A stretch of DNA of 48,827 nucleotides from Flavobacteriales bacterium (GCA_947488195.1 CANKYR010000005.1:1-48827); one strand, 5' to 3'; counted from the stretch's first letter, positions 1 through 10,645 are shown. Notes: a model not told the origin generated them from the letters alone. Numbers and translations are program-made.

Positions 1-1254
1 ACGGGTATTCATCATCCGTCTGGTGACTTAAAAAAGATTTCATTCGAAAACAATGCGGTTCCGCAGGGAACATGGTCTGGAGCGCAAACATGGGATGTGC
101 AGCAATGGGATGATGGAATCACTGAAGGAGGGTCTTCAGGTTCGCCGTTATTTGATCAAAATCACAGAATTATTGGTCAATTGTTCGGTGGAGCTTCTGC
201 TTGTAACGGTTCAACTGAAAACGGTCAGGGCGATTCCTACGGTAGATTTGGTGTGAGCTGGGACGCAGGTGCTTCAGCTTCATCTCGATTGAAAGAATGG
301 CTTGATCCAGGAAATACAGGTGCACAAATTATGGATGGATATCCGACAGGTTCGGTAACGGTTCAGCTAGATGCCTCTGCTGCGAGTATTAGCAATGTCC
401 CTTCCAACGTTTGTGGCAATTCGGTTTCTCCTGTTTTATCATTAATGAATAACGGAGCTACAACCCTAACATCTTGCACAATTCAGTATACTGTTAACGC
501 AGGTTCGATTCAAACCATTAACTGGTCTGGATCAATTGCGCAGTATGCTTCGGCTAACGTAAATCTTCCAGCTATTGCACTGGTGAATGGCCCGAACACG
601 ATTAATGTGACTGTCGTTAATCCAAACGGTTCAACAGATCAGAATTCAAACAACAATTCTGTCTCGATCTCATGCAACGCTATAGTAGGCCCAACAGTAA
701 CCGTAACAGTGGACATCACTTTCGATGATTATTCGGAAGAAACTTCTTGGGAAATTCTTCAAAATGGAAACGTGCTGGCTTCATCAAATGGGTTATATCC
801 TGCCGGAGGCACTTCAATAAGCGAATCAGTATGTCTTGCTCTGGGCTGCTATGACTTTGTAATTAGCGACGATTACGGCGATGGACTTTGCTGTGCATAC
901 GGTAATGGAAGCTACGAGGTTTCTAACGCAGCAGGAACTTCATTAGCTGCCGGTGGCACTTTCACAAATTCTGAAACAACCAACTTTTGTGTTTCAGGAA
1001 ATGGCGTCGACAGTATGACTGAAACAGCCATTACACTTTATCCAAATCCTGCGCAAAATGAAATTCAATTGATCGGTGCTTTGGCAAACTCTGCCTTATA
1101 CATAATTGATGTGGCTGGAAATGTTGTTGTTTCAACAAAAACATATAGCGCGAATGTTAGAGTAGACACGTCTTCTTTGGCTAACGGATATTATATCGTG
1201 AAGTTGGTTTCTACAGGTAAAGTAGATTCTCTTCCCCTTATCATTAAAAAGTAA
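1..1254 (+). CDS. Lysyl-endopeptidase-like trypsin-fold serine protease, T9SS type A sorting domain; 5' truncated by window edge
   Basis: Frame open from base 1 (TGIHHPSGDLKKIS...GGSSGSPLFDQNHRIIGQL); C-terminal LYPNPAQNEIQL...GYYIVKLVSTG matches the T9SS CTD pattern. Confidence 0.85.
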   Translation, partial: TGIHHPSGDLKKISFENNAVPQGTWSGAQTWDVQQWDDGITEGGSSGSPLFDQNHRIIGQLFGGASACNGSTENGQGDSYGRFGVSWDAGASASSRLKEWLDPGNTGAQIMDGYPTGSVTVQLDASAASISNVPSNVCGNSVSPVLSLMNNGATTLTSCTIQYTVNAGSIQTINWSGSIAQYASANVNLPAIALVNGPNTINVTVVNPNGSTDQNSNNNSVSISCNAIVGPTVTVTVDITFDDYSEETSWEILQNGNVLASSNGLYPAGGTSISESVCLALGCYDFVISDDYGDGLCCAYGNGSYEVSNAAGTSLAAGGTFTNSETTNFCVSGNGVDSMTETAITLYPNPAQNEIQLIGALANSALYIIDVAGNVVVSTKTYSANVRVDTSSLANGYYIVKLVSTGKVDSLPLIIKK

Positions 1255-1283
1255 ATAGAATCGCGTGTTTTGTGAATAAATAG

Positions 1284-1306
1284 GGCCGGGTAACCGGCCT
1301 TTTTTA
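1284..1306 (+). terminator. Rho-independent terminator
   Basis: GGCCGG-GTAA-CCGGCC stem followed by a T tract. Confidence 0.85.
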
Positions 1307-1345
1307 TTGTTCGGAGCAAGTTGAAAGAGTAATTTCGCAGGACTC

Positions 1346-2500
1346 ATGGAAAAAACATTCGCAATCTGGAATTTGAATTTCTCAACCATTGAATTGACAC
1401 TGCTTTCTGTGGTGGCAATTTCATTTCTTGCTCAGTTGTATTACAATTTTAAGTATTTTCTATCTGCAACAAAGGGAAAGAAAGCAGAAGGAGATTCGCC
1501 AGACGGCGTGTCCGTAATTGTTTGTGCTCGAAACGAAGAGGCGAACTTAATGGAGTTGATTCCAATTATCATGGAGCAAGAGTTTCAGAAATTTCAGTTG
1601 ATAGTTGTGAACGACAGCAGTTGGGATGACACCGCAGATATTCTGAAGGCACTGCAAGTCTCCTACCCAAGCATGCACATCATTGAAATAAATGAGGACA
1701 AGCAAATAATGCAAGGTAAAAAGTTTGCTTTAACCTTAGGTATTAAAGCGGCGATGTATGACGTTGTGCTTTTGACCGATGCCGATTGCAGACCCACAAG
1801 TAGCAATTGGATCACTGAAATGACAAAAGGGGTCGGAGAGAGAAAGGAAATTACATTGGGGTTTAGTGGCTACAAGAAATACCCAGGTTATTTGAATAAA
1901 TTAATACGCTTTGATGCATTTATAACAGGGCTTAATTATTTAGGTTTCGCCAAAACAGGAAGGCCCTACATGGGAGTTGGAAGGAATTTGTGTTACACGA
2001 AAACGGCTTTTTTTCGAATTGGCGGATTCCGTGCGCATTACAAATTGGCTTCTGGAGATGATGATTTGTTCGTGAAGGAAGCGTCAACGGCAAGAAATAC
2101 GCAGAATGTATTTCATTACGAAGCGCAGACTATTTCGGAACCACATAAGATATGGGCCAAATGGTCGTTTCAAAAGAAAAGACATTTTACTACGGCGCCT
2201 CTTTATAAGGGAAGTGTGAAGTTTTCTTTGATGCTTTGGCCATTGACGTATTTTCTTTTGTGGATAGCCGCCATAGCCCTTTCCATCATTTTTCCGAATC
2301 CAATCCTTTGGGCGGTTTTGGGCGGATTAATTTTCCTTCGATACCTCATTCAGTTTATTGTGTTAAATGTATCATGTAATAAGTTGAAAATTTCGAAAGA
2401 TATTCTTTGGTTATTCCCCTTGTTAGAGCATCATCTTTTTTTAGTACATTCGGTCCTTTACCTGCATAACCTCGTTCGTAAACCACAGAAATGGAATTGA
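1346..2500 (+). CDS. Glycosyltransferase family 2 membrane protein
   Basis: GVSVIVCARNEEANL, DADCRP, C-terminal TM helices. Confidence 0.85.
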   Translation: MEKTFAIWNLNFSTIELTLLSVVAISFLAQLYYNFKYFLSATKGKKAEGDSPDGVSVIVCARNEEANLMELIPIIMEQEFQKFQLIVVNDSSWDDTADILKALQVSYPSMHIIEINEDKQIMQGKKFALTLGIKAAMYDVVLLTDADCRPTSSNWITEMTKGVGERKEITLGFSGYKKYPGYLNKLIRFDAFITGLNYLGFAKTGRPYMGVGRNLCYTKTAFFRIGGFRAHYKLASGDDDLFVKEASTARNTQNVFHYEAQTISEPHKIWAKWSFQKKRHFTTAPLYKGSVKFSLMLWPLTYFLLWIAAIALSIIFPNPILWAVLGGLIFLRYLIQFIVLNVSCNKLKISKDILWLFPLLEHHLFLVHSVLYLHNLVRKPQKWN

Positions 2501-3099
2501 CAGATCATTTATCGGATAAAGCCAAAAAGGATTACCAGCTTGTGCTTCGTGCGTTGAACGATAAAGATCAACGAGCATACACCGAAATAATGGGTAGGTA
2601 CAAAGATTCAGTCTACTACATGTTGCTGAAGATGGTAAACAATTCTGATGATGCAGAAGACCTAACCATTGAAACGTTTAGTAAAGCATTCAAAAGGTTA
2701 GATCAATACACTCCTCAATTTGCGTTTTCAACATGGTTGTTCAAGATTGCTTCCAATCATTCCATTGATTTTATTCGAAAGAAAAGAATTAAAGCGATTT
2801 CAATCGATCAAGGATATTCGAATGAAGATGGCGAGTCATACGTAATTCCCGTAAAAGAAGATGGCCTCGATCCTGAAGAGTCCATGGAAAAAGACGAGCG
2901 AGTGCAGCGTATGCGCGATGTTGTTGAAAAATTGAAACCAAGGTACAAGCGCTTGGTTGAATTAAGATATTTTGAAGAAAAATCATACGAGGAAATCTCC
3001 GAGATTTTAGAATTACCCTTAGGAACGGTAAAAGCACAGCTCTTCCGTGCACGCGATTTCATGTTTGAATTAATGAAAACTACCAAGGGTAACTTTTAA
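2491..3099 (+). CDS. RNA polymerase sigma-70 family (ECF) factor
   Basis: Sigma region 2 (DAEDLTIETFSKAFKRLDQY) and region 4 (YEEISEILELPLGTVKAQLFRARDFM). Confidence 0.9.
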   Translation: MELTDHLSDKAKKDYQLVLRALNDKDQRAYTEIMGRYKDSVYYMLLKMVNNSDDAEDLTIETFSKAFKRLDQYTPQFAFSTWLFKIASNHSIDFIRKKRIKAISIDQGYSNEDGESYVIPVKEDGLDPEESMEKDERVQRMRDVVEKLKPRYKRLVELRYFEEKSYEEISEILELPLGTVKAQLFRARDFMFELMKTTKGNF

Positions 3100-3725
3100 T
3101 GTCAATAAGAGAAAAACTATCTCCCTACTTCACCTTTACGGAAGTTCAATGGGAACAATTTCAAAAGTTAGAGGATGTTATTTTAGATTGGAACCAACGT
3201 GTCAACGTCGTTTCAAGAAAGGATACAAGTGAATTTGTTGAGCGGCATGTTTTGCATAGCCTCAGCATTTTTAAATTCTTACCCTTCACCCCGAAATCTC
3301 ATATTCTTGATTTGGGAACAGGTGGTGGATTCCCTGGACTGCCCTTGGCAATAGCAAATCCAGAGTCGGAATTTCTATTGGTAGATAGTATCGGAAAGAA
3401 AATCATGGTCGTTAACGAAGCCATAGAATTCATAGGCCTGAAAAATGTAAAGACGATTCACGGCAGAGCAGAGGAGGTAAAGGGTCAATTCGATTTTGTG
3501 GTAAGTCGTGCTGTTTCGTCTGCTGAGGATCTTGTAACCTGGACCCAAGGCAAGTACAAAAAAGCCGATCAGAACGGTGTTCCGAACGGCTTAATTTGTT
3601 TGAAGGGAGGCGATTTAAAAGAAGAGCTTAAGTCACTTAAGAAACATGCTGAAATCTTCGATTTGTCTCAGTATTTCCCGCAAGAGTTATTCGAAACGAA
3701 GAAGCTCGTCTATATTCCTCAATAA
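3099..3725 (+). CDS. rsmG: 16S rRNA (guanine(527)-N(7))-methyltransferase RsmG
   Basis: HVLHSLSIFKFL...ILDLGTGGGFPGLPLAI. Confidence 0.92.
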   Translation: MSIREKLSPYFTFTEVQWEQFQKLEDVILDWNQRVNVVSRKDTSEFVERHVLHSLSIFKFLPFTPKSHILDLGTGGGFPGLPLAIANPESEFLLVDSIGKKIMVVNEAIEFIGLKNVKTIHGRAEEVKGQFDFVVSRAVSSAEDLVTWTQGKYKKADQNGVPNGLICLKGGDLKEELKSLKKHAEIFDLSQYFPQELFETKKLVYIPQ

Positions 3726-3932
3726 TTATTTTTGCTCAAGCGCATTTCTGAAATGGTAATGTTCCGTTACCCTGTCTTTATTTGCCTGATAAGGACGAAT
3801 TGTTCCTTTTTCATCGCTAAAAAAGCAAGGGCTGAATTTTCCTTGGTGTCCAATAGACTTTACGGCTGAACCGCAAGATGCAAGTCCAGCGCTAATTACA
3901 ACTGCTACAAAAGCTAAGGTTAGTTTGTTCAT
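3726..3932 (-). CDS. Small lipoprotein
   Basis: MNKLTLAFVAVVISAGLASCGS lipobox; 68 aa. Confidence 0.65.
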   Translation of the reverse strand: MNKLTLAFVAVVISAGLASCGSAVKSIGHQGKFSPCFFSDEKGTIRPYQANKDRVTEHYHFRNALEQK

Positions 3933-3967
3933 ACTTGTTAAGTTTTAGATTATAAATGCTCTTCTAC

Positions 3968-4000
3968 AAAAAAGGCACTCAAAAATTGAGAGCCTTTTCT
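3968..4000. terminator. Bidirectional terminator-like hairpin
   Basis: AAAGGC.CTCAA.AAA.TTGAG.GCCTTTT inverted repeat flanked by A and T tracts. Confidence 0.7.
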
Positions 4001-4092
4001 GTAAACCTGCAAGGGAATTTTGAAACCAACACGCAGCTTGGACTGCGTAACCAACTTTAAGACGAAACGTTAAAGGCAGGGTTGCCTCTTTT

Positions 4093-4797
4093 TTAAAGAA
4101 ATTTATAACCAACCCCGCGAATCGATAAAAATCGCTTGTCTGCATTGGGATGCGACTCGAAAATTTTCCGAAAATTTAAAATGAAATTGTCAATTGTGCG
4201 GTTGTGCGTAACCGTGTCATAACCCCAAACTTTTTCAAGAATTTCTTCTCGGCTAACGGCTTCACCCTGCTTGGAAACTAAGAGTTTTAACAACATCATT
4301 TCCCGTTTAGTAATGGCAACAAGGCCTTCTGGTGTTCCTACTTCATATTTATTGAAGTGAACGGTGCAAGGGCCAATGGTAAATGTCTCTAAGTCTTCAA
4401 TGGTTCGGTGACCATCGGATTTTCGGACGATAAGTTTTTTGCTTCGAAGTAAAAGCTCCTCCCACTCAAAGGGCTTCGCTAAATAATCGTCGCCACCGAC
4501 CTTAAGTCCTTCAACTTTGTCTTTGCCTGTGCCTTTGGCTGAAAGAAAGAGCACCGGAGTTTGATTACCACCAAGTCGAAGAGTTTCGCAAATGGAAACA
4601 CCATCCATTTCAGGAAGCATAACGTCGAGAATGATTAAGTCGAAGAATTTTTCCTGAGCACTTTTGAGTGCCGACAGGCCATTCGATTCAACATGTACCT
4701 CAAATCCCTCTAATTCGAAATTGAGTTTTAACGTTTTTGCAATGGAATTCTCGTCCTCTGCAATCAATAACCGATAGATGTTCTGAGTGTTTTTCAC
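4093..4797 (-). CDS. OmpR-family response regulator (GTG start)
   Basis: Receiver domain (LIILDVMLPEMDGVSICETLR, K at LAKPF) plus winged-helix DNA-binding domain. Confidence 0.92.
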   Translation of the reverse strand: MKNTQNIYRLLIAEDENSIAKTLKLNFELEGFEVHVESNGLSALKSAQEKFFDLIILDVMLPEMDGVSICETLRLGGNQTPVLFLSAKGTGKDKVEGLKVGGDDYLAKPFEWEELLLRSKKLIVRKSDGHRTIEDLETFTIGPCTVHFNKYEVGTPEGLVAITKREMMLLKLLVSKQGEAVSREEILEKVWGYDTVTHNRTIDNFILNFRKIFESHPNADKRFLSIRGVGYKFL

Positions 4798-4801
4798 ACC
4801 G

Positions 4802-4809
4802 CAAATTTA
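4802..4809 (-). promoter_or_regulatory. TAnnTTTG -7 element for the response regulator
   Basis: TAAATTTG on minus strand, 4 nt before the GTG start. Confidence 0.6.
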
Positions 4810-4835
4810 TGCTACCTTGCACGCAAATTACAGTT

Positions 4836-5228
4836 ATGGAGCATAAATTCCATCCGGAAAATATGATTTCTCATTTAGGGATCGAAATATTGAAGAATGA
4901 GCCAGGTCGTGTTGAAGCAAGAATGCCCGTTGATAAACGAACCATTCAACCCTTCGGACTTCTTCATGGCGGAGCAAGTGCAGTATTGGCAGAAACAATT
5001 GGAAGCATTGGCGCTCACGAAGCGGTGAAGGCAGAGGGAGGCGTTGCAGTGGGACTAGAGCTAAACATTAATCATTTAAAATCTGCCACAACCGATTTTG
5101 TATACGGTATCGGTGAGCCTATTCATTTGGGCAGAAGCACCCAAGTGTGGGATGTGAAAATTCGCGATCATGCTGGTAGTCTAATTGCTATTGCCCGCTT
5201 AACAGTAATGGTGAAATACGCGAAATGA
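4836..5228 (+). CDS. PaaI/MenI-like hotdog-fold thioesterase (probable DHNA-CoA hydrolase)
   Basis: GLLHGGASAVLAETIGSIGAH; first gene of the menaquinone operon; ATG at 4836. Confidence 0.85.
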   Translation: MEHKFHPENMISHLGIEILKNEPGRVEARMPVDKRTIQPFGLLHGGASAVLAETIGSIGAHEAVKAEGGVAVGLELNINHLKSATTDFVYGIGEPIHLGRSTQVWDVKIRDHAGSLIAIARLTVMVKYAK

Positions 5229-6091
5229 GTATTATTCGACTTCGACTTCCTCAAAATGGGTTTGAAAAAAACTCCGCTGCTGCACGTACGTTTGTTTTGA
5301 GAAGTGAATTTCGGGGTGAATTGAATTTTGTCAGTTCTGATGAACATTACATGCAGTCCGTTGAAAAAGGAATTGCCCTTATTGAGAAGGCTCAGGCAAA
5401 GAAAGTAGTATTAAGTCGAATTGTACCCTTTCCTCATCAAGGCCTTACTGCTGAGGGTATTTTTAATTCGTTCAATGAAAAATTCCCCGATGCAGCCGTG
5501 TTCGCTTTTACAGATGAGAATAACGCGCATTGGATAGGAGCAACACCCGAATTGTTGTTTCGAAAACGAGGAAACTCTTATTCAACAATAAGTCTAGCTG
5601 GAACCCGAAAGGCCGGAACGATAGAAGAATGGGGAAAGAAAGAAATAGAAGAGCAGCATCTAGTTACGGAATTCATTCAACAGGAATTGAAAGTAATCGG
5701 TGCGAGAAATATTCAATGCAACGAATTGCATACGCGCAATGCAGGTTCTATTGAGCATTTGTGCAATGAAATTTCATTTGAATACAGTGGCGATTGGAAT
5801 GAAGTCATGAATACCCTCCATCCAACTCCTGCTGTCTGCGGAATGTCAAGGGAGCAAGCCAAGGGAATCATTGAAGACTTGGAAACACACGATAGGGAAT
5901 ACTATACGGGTCTCATTGGAATAGAACAGGGAGATAATGTCGATGTATATGTCATACTCCGTTGTTTGAAGTACAGCGAGGACCTGCTTCATGTTTTTGT
6001 CGGTGCTGGAATTACAGCAGAAAGTGTCCCAACGTTTGAAGCGCGAGAAACGCGTTGGAAGGCAGAATCGTTGACTAGCGTAATTTTTTAA
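5225..6091 (+). CDS. menF: Isochorismate synthase
   Basis: Chorismate-binding domain (KVVLSRIV, IGATPELLF, LAGTRKAG, HPTPAVCGMSREQA); operon context. Confidence 0.85.
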   Translation: MSIIRLRLPQNGFEKNSAAARTFVLRSEFRGELNFVSSDEHYMQSVEKGIALIEKAQAKKVVLSRIVPFPHQGLTAEGIFNSFNEKFPDAAVFAFTDENNAHWIGATPELLFRKRGNSYSTISLAGTRKAGTIEEWGKKEIEEQHLVTEFIQQELKVIGARNIQCNELHTRNAGSIEHLCNEISFEYSGDWNEVMNTLHPTPAVCGMSREQAKGIIEDLETHDREYYTGLIGIEQGDNVDVYVILRCLKYSEDLLHVFVGAGITAESVPTFEARETRWKAESLTSVIF

Positions 6092-6138
6092 CTTTTGAAC
6101 GATTCATTCGTCGCGGTGTTTCTATCTTCGTGGCCCGC

Positions 6139-7803
6139 ATGAAAATCTCATCGAAAAAAGTAGTCTCCTATATCTTGGGTGCGCTGAAAAGTGCAGGCAT
6201 AACCGATGTTGTGCTCACTCCCGGTTCTCGAAATGCGCCGTTCAGTATTTCAATAGCGAATGATTCTTTTTTCAATGTTTTTTCTATTGTCGATGAAAGA
6301 TCAGCCGCATTTTTTGCAATGGGTCTTTCTCAGCAATCGAAGAGACCAACGGTTTTGATTTGCACAAGTGGAACGGCGTTGTTGAATTACGCTCCTGCCA
6401 TTGCAGAAGCGTATTACCAGCGTATTCCATTGCTCGTGATTTCTGCCGATAGGCCAGAGGAGTGGATCGATAGAGGAGAGGGACAGAGCATTCGTCAGAA
6501 CAATGTCTTTCAAAATTATTCAGATTATTCAGCGTGTTTGTTTGCCGATGAGAAAGAGGCTTCGATGCAGAATAGAGAAATAATTCAAAAGACTTTTCAA
6601 TACCTTCTTTCGAACAACGGTCCCGTTCATTTGAATGTACCCTTTCAAGAACCGTTGTATGAATTAATCGATTGCGAAGAACTTCCTTCATTTCAATTTG
6701 AAACGAAAGAGAAAGCGATTGATGTGTTGAAGGAAGTAAACGAAAGTCTTGAAATAATTCAGCAAGCTGAGAGAATCATGGTTCTTGTTGGGCAGCACGT
6801 TTATGAGTATTTCTCGAAGGAATTGGAGCAATTCAACCAATTGCAACAAGTTGTTGTTCTAACTGAAACGCATGCCAATGTGAACATTGAAAACGCGTTT
6901 CCTTGTATCGATAGATTAATTATGGGTTTAGGCGGAAACGCCCAACAGACTTTGGCTCCAGATGTTTTGATTACGGTTGGAACGAATATCATTTCAAGAA
7001 AAATTAAAGCAATTTTAAGAAAGGCTAAGCCGAAGCATATTCAAGTGGGATTGAATGAAAAGAAGATGGACACATTTGATTGTCTTGAACTTCAATGCAA
7101 TCTTACTCCACAAGAGTTTTACAATTCATTGAAAGAGATTGAAAGTAAATCTGAGTGGAAGAACAACTTACTTTCCATTCAAGAAAATCAAATTAAACAA
7201 GTGGAAGCTTGGTTGCCCAGTGCTCCGTTTTCCGACTTAACTGTTTTTTATTCTTTGTTGAAAGCTATTCCAAATGGAATGGATGTTCAAATGGGAAACA
7301 GTTCGGTGGTTCGATACATTCAACTTTTCAATCAGAATAAAAAGTTGACTTATTTTGGAAACCGAGGTGTCGCTGGAATAGACGGTTCAACAAGCACCGC
7401 CATTGGCGCGGCTTGGAAAACCAGGAAGCCTACTCTTTTGATTTCAGGAGATCTTTCTTTTCACTACGACAGCAATGCTTTCTGGAATAACTACCTTTCA
7501 AGTGAATTGAAAGTCATTGTCATTAACAACGGCGGTGGCGGAATTTTTAGGATTATTGACGGATCGAAAGACACCGAACATCTTGAACAGTTTTTTGAAA
7601 CATCACATAGCAGCAAGTCCATCAAAGGCATTGCAGATTTATACAGCCTGAATTATTTCTGCGCAGCGAATAATGATGAATTGAATGAAGCGTTACCTTT
7701 GTTTTTTAACCAGAGCCATGTTTCTGTGTTGGAAATATTCACACCAAAAGAAGATAATCCGAAGGCATTGGACGCCTTCTTTCAACATACACAAAAGATA
7801 TGA
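6139..7803 (+). CDS. menD: 2-succinyl-5-enolpyruvyl-6-hydroxy-3-cyclohexene-1-carboxylate synthase
   Basis: [43 protein letters not shown]; ThDP enzyme. Confidence 0.95.
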   Translation: MKISSKKVVSYILGALKSAGITDVVLTPGSRNAPFSISIANDSFFNVFSIVDERSAAFFAMGLSQQSKRPTVLICTSGTALLNYAPAIAEAYYQRIPLLVISADRPEEWIDRGEGQSIRQNNVFQNYSDYSACLFADEKEASMQNREIIQKTFQYLLSNNGPVHLNVPFQEPLYELIDCEELPSFQFETKEKAIDVLKEVNESLEIIQQAERIMVLVGQHVYEYFSKELEQFNQLQQVVVLTETHANVNIENAFPCIDRLIMGLGGNAQQTLAPDVLITVGTNIISRKIKAILRKAKPKHIQVGLNEKKMDTFDCLELQCNLTPQEFYNSLKEIESKSEWKNNLLSIQENQIKQVEAWLPSAPFSDLTVFYSLLKAIPNGMDVQMGNSSVVRYIQLFNQNKKLTYFGNRGVAGIDGSTSTAIGAAWKTRKPTLLISGDLSFHYDSNAFWNNYLSSELKVIVINNGGGGIFRIIDGSKDTEHLEQFFETSHSSKSIKGIADLYSLNYFCAANNDELNEALPLFFNQSHVSVLEIFTPKEDNPKALDAFFQHTQKI

Positions 7804-8618
7804 GTACACAATGGACATCCATAAAAACCTACGAGGATATTCGATTTGAATTCTATGAGGGTATAGCGAAAATTACAATCAATAGACCGCAAGTGTATAA
7901 CGCTTTCAGACCACAAACCAATGTAGAAATGATTGAGGCCATGGACATTTGTCGCGAGCGTCAAGACATTGCCGTTGTAGTTTTAACCGGTGAAGGCGAC
8001 AAAGCATTTTGTAGCGGCGGAGATCAAAACGTAAAAGGTGTTGGTGGTTATGTAGACGAGCGTGGAGTGCCTCGTTTGAATGTATTGGATTTACACAAGC
8101 GCATTCGTGAACTGCCTAAGCCCGTTATTGCTATGGTGAATGGTTATGCCATTGGAGGCGGACACGTGCTGCACGTTGTGTGTGATTTAACTATTGCTTC
8201 TGACAATGCTCGTTTCGGACAAACAGGTCCGAAGGTGGGAAGCTTCGACGCAGGCTTTGGATCGAGCTATTTGGCAAGACAAGTGGGGCAGAAGAAGGCA
8301 AGAGAGATTTGGTTTTTGTGTGAACAATACACCGCTGCTGAAGCTGAGGCAATGGGCATGGTGAACAAAGTTGTGAAGTTGGAAGAATTAGAAGCAACAA
8401 CCGTTCAATGGTGCAAGACCATCATGAAAAGAAGTCCTTTGGCCATTCGCATGATTAAGCGCGGATTGAACGCTGAATTAGATGGACAACGAGGGCTAAT
8501 GGAATTCGCAGGAGATGCGACATTACTTTATTATTTGACTGAAGAAGCACAAGAAGGAAAGAAAGCTTTTCTTGAAAAACGCGATCCCGATTTTCAACAA
8601 TTTCCGAAGTTCCCATAA
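7800..8618 (+). CDS. menB: 1,4-dihydroxy-2-naphthoyl-CoA synthase
   Basis: Crotonase fold: [41 protein letters not shown]. Confidence 0.95.
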   Translation: MSTQWTSIKTYEDIRFEFYEGIAKITINRPQVYNAFRPQTNVEMIEAMDICRERQDIAVVVLTGEGDKAFCSGGDQNVKGVGGYVDERGVPRLNVLDLHKRIRELPKPVIAMVNGYAIGGGHVLHVVCDLTIASDNARFGQTGPKVGSFDAGFGSSYLARQVGQKKAREIWFLCEQYTAAEAEAMGMVNKVVKLEELEATTVQWCKTIMKRSPLAIRMIKRGLNAELDGQRGLMEFAGDATLLYYLTEEAQEGKKAFLEKRDPDFQQFPKFP

Positions 8619-9511
8619 TGGTGAAACATTGGATTACCGCCATGCGCTTGCGCACGCTTCCTTTAGCGGCAGCAGGTATCTTGGCAGGCAGTGCAGGATT
8701 GAAGGCTGAGATTTATTCGTCTTCGATTTTTGTATTTGCTCTATTAACCGCATTGGCTCTGCAAATTTTTTCGAATCTAGCAAATGACTACGGCGATTTT
8801 CAAAACGGTGCAGATGGAAAAGACCGCGTAGGTCCGGCGCGCATGGTTCAAAGTGGAAATATTTCCGCAGAACAAATGAAACGCGGACTTTATGTTTCAG
8901 GTGCCATTGCATTCGCATTGGGAGTTTTGTTGTTGAATGAGGTTTTTGTTGTGAAGAAAAACTGGCTTGGATTCGGAATTTATTTGGGTGTTGGAATCTC
9001 CGCTATTTGGGCGGCATTCAAATATACTGCGGGAAAGAATCCTTATGGATACAAGGGTCTTGGCGATTTGTTTGTCTTCTTGTTTTTCGGAGTGGTTTCA
9101 GTGTTGTCGATGTCATATTTCCTTTCGGGAAAGATTGGCTTAATAGCCATTTTGAATACAGTTATCGTTGGAATGTTAAGCATGGCTGTGTTGCACTTGA
9201 ATAACCTACGCGATCACATTTCAGACGCGAAGGCAGGAAAGCTCACATTAGTGGTGAAGCTAGGTTTTGAAAAAGGAAAGAAATTGCATTTCGTTTGGTT
9301 GGGTTCTGCATTCCTAGCAGCGGTGGCTGAAGTATTCATTACCACTTCTCATTACGCATTCTATTTGCTTCCATTTGCTATACTTGTCGTGCATGCCAAA
9401 AAAGTATATTCCTGCACGAATCCGCAGCTTCTCGATTCAGAATTAAAGAAGGTAGCACTTTCAACATTCGCTATTGCACTGCTCTTGCTCATTTTTTTGC
9501 CGAATGTGTAA
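8618..9511 (+). CDS. menA: 1,4-dihydroxy-2-naphthoate polyprenyltransferase
   Basis: UbiA-type prenyltransferase (NLANDYGDFQNGAD, NNLRDHISDAKAGKLTL). Confidence 0.93.
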   Translation: MVKHWITAMRLRTLPLAAAGILAGSAGLKAEIYSSSIFVFALLTALALQIFSNLANDYGDFQNGADGKDRVGPARMVQSGNISAEQMKRGLYVSGAIAFALGVLLLNEVFVVKKNWLGFGIYLGVGISAIWAAFKYTAGKNPYGYKGLGDLFVFLFFGVVSVLSMSYFLSGKIGLIAILNTVIVGMLSMAVLHLNNLRDHISDAKAGKLTLVVKLGFEKGKKLHFVWLGSAFLAAVAEVFITTSHYAFYLLPFAILVVHAKKVYSCTNPQLLDSELKKVALSTFAIALLLLIFLPNV

Positions 9512-9521
9512 GTTCGAATTG

Positions 9522-9529
9522 TATATTTG
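9522..9529 (+). promoter_or_regulatory. TAnnTTTG -7 element inside the men operon
   Basis: TATATTTG ending 3 nt before ATG 9533. Confidence 0.45.
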
Positions 9530-9532
9530 AGC

Positions 9533-10645
9533 ATGTCTTCAAACAGAGAAATCAAAGGAATAGCAATCTCTTACCTATTGGCAATTGTTGGTACAATATT
9601 GTCGAATGAAACATTTGTTCTCAAGGATATTATATATGTTCTAAAGTCAACTCCGCCATACAGAAATACGCAGGAGATTTATTTTATTTGGTTTGGATTT
9701 TTCCCGGCGCTTTTCCTTTTTTTAAACGGGTATACTATGACGCTCGCTTTTAAATCAAAAAAGCAGAGCTCAAGCCGATTAATGGGCCACTACAGCAGAA
9801 GAGGTTTGGTCCTTCTTGCATTGGGCTTATTGTTTGTGGATTTTTGGCCAGCGAATATTTTGATTATCGCAGGAATTTGTTTTTTTGTTTCGCCCTTGTT
9901 TATTCGTTGGGATGCTGTAATGCTTGAGATTTTGCTCTTTGCAATTGTCCTGCTTTCCTCGGTGTTAGGAAATATAGATATCCCCATATATCCATCTTTC
10001 GCAGGGTTCAAACTTCAGGACGTTAGTGCTATAAATATCGTTGGCTTTTTATTCTTTAACGGCTATTATTCAGTCTTTCCTTGGATTTCATTTTTTATTC
10101 TGGGTATTGTTTTCGGAAAATCTCGCGTAAAGGTGAGAGGTTGGTTTCCACCAATAGCTGTCTTTGGAGCTGTTATGACGATTGCAGGAATAGTGGTTCA
10201 ACCGTTTCTGAACAATATGTTTGGAGATATCGGCGAGTTGAATGTTTTCTCGAACAACATCATGAGTATTCGCTTTCATAGTTTTTCTTTTATTCTGTTT
10301 GAGTCTGGGCTTGTATTAATGGCCGTCAGCGCGATGAATTATTTTGGAAAGAAATGGAATGAAACAATTTCAGGAGCTAAAATTATTGGATGGATAGATC
10401 GGTTCTCGTCTTCAAAATATACCTTGTACTTTTTTGTGTGTTTGGAAACAGGCATTCTCTGGTCGTTGGTGAAAGGAGGAAATCAAGCCAGAATTTATTG
10501 GTTTAAATCGGCATATATCCTAATCCCAACTTCACTAGTCATGTTAGCTTTTTCGTTTCTTCTGGTTATTTGGTGGAAGAAGAAAGTCACCGATAAAGCC
10601 CCTGTTGAGTGGTTGCTCAAGAACATTTCAGGTTCTAGGAAATGA
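9533..10645 (+). CDS. Polytopic membrane protein, HGSNAT/DUF418-like acyltransferase-type
   Basis: About 10 hydrophobic segments; FPWISFFILGIVFGK resembles HGSNAT/DUF418-type families. Confidence 0.5.
   Translation: MSSNREIKGIAISYLLAIVGTILSNETFVLKDIIYVLKSTPPYRNTQEIYFIWFGFFPALFLFLNGYTMTLAFKSKKQSSSRLMGHYSRRGLVLLALGLLFVDFWPANILIIAGICFFVSPLFIRWDAVMLEILLFAIVLLSSVLGNIDIPIYPSFAGFKLQDVSAINIVGFLFFNGYYSVFPWISFFILGIVFGKSRVKVRGWFPPIAVFGAVMTIAGIVVQPFLNNMFGDIGELNVFSNNIMSIRFHSFSFILFESGLVLMAVSAMNYFGKKWNETISGAKIIGWIDRFSSSKYTLYFFVCLETGILWSLVKGGNQARIYWFKSAYILIPTSLVMLAFSFLLVIWWKKKVTDKAPVEWLLKNISGSRK

Noticed and set aside
3945-4145. 66-aa minus ORF downstream of the response regulator
   Set aside because: Overlaps the terminator and hairpins; low-quality peptide with no start signal.
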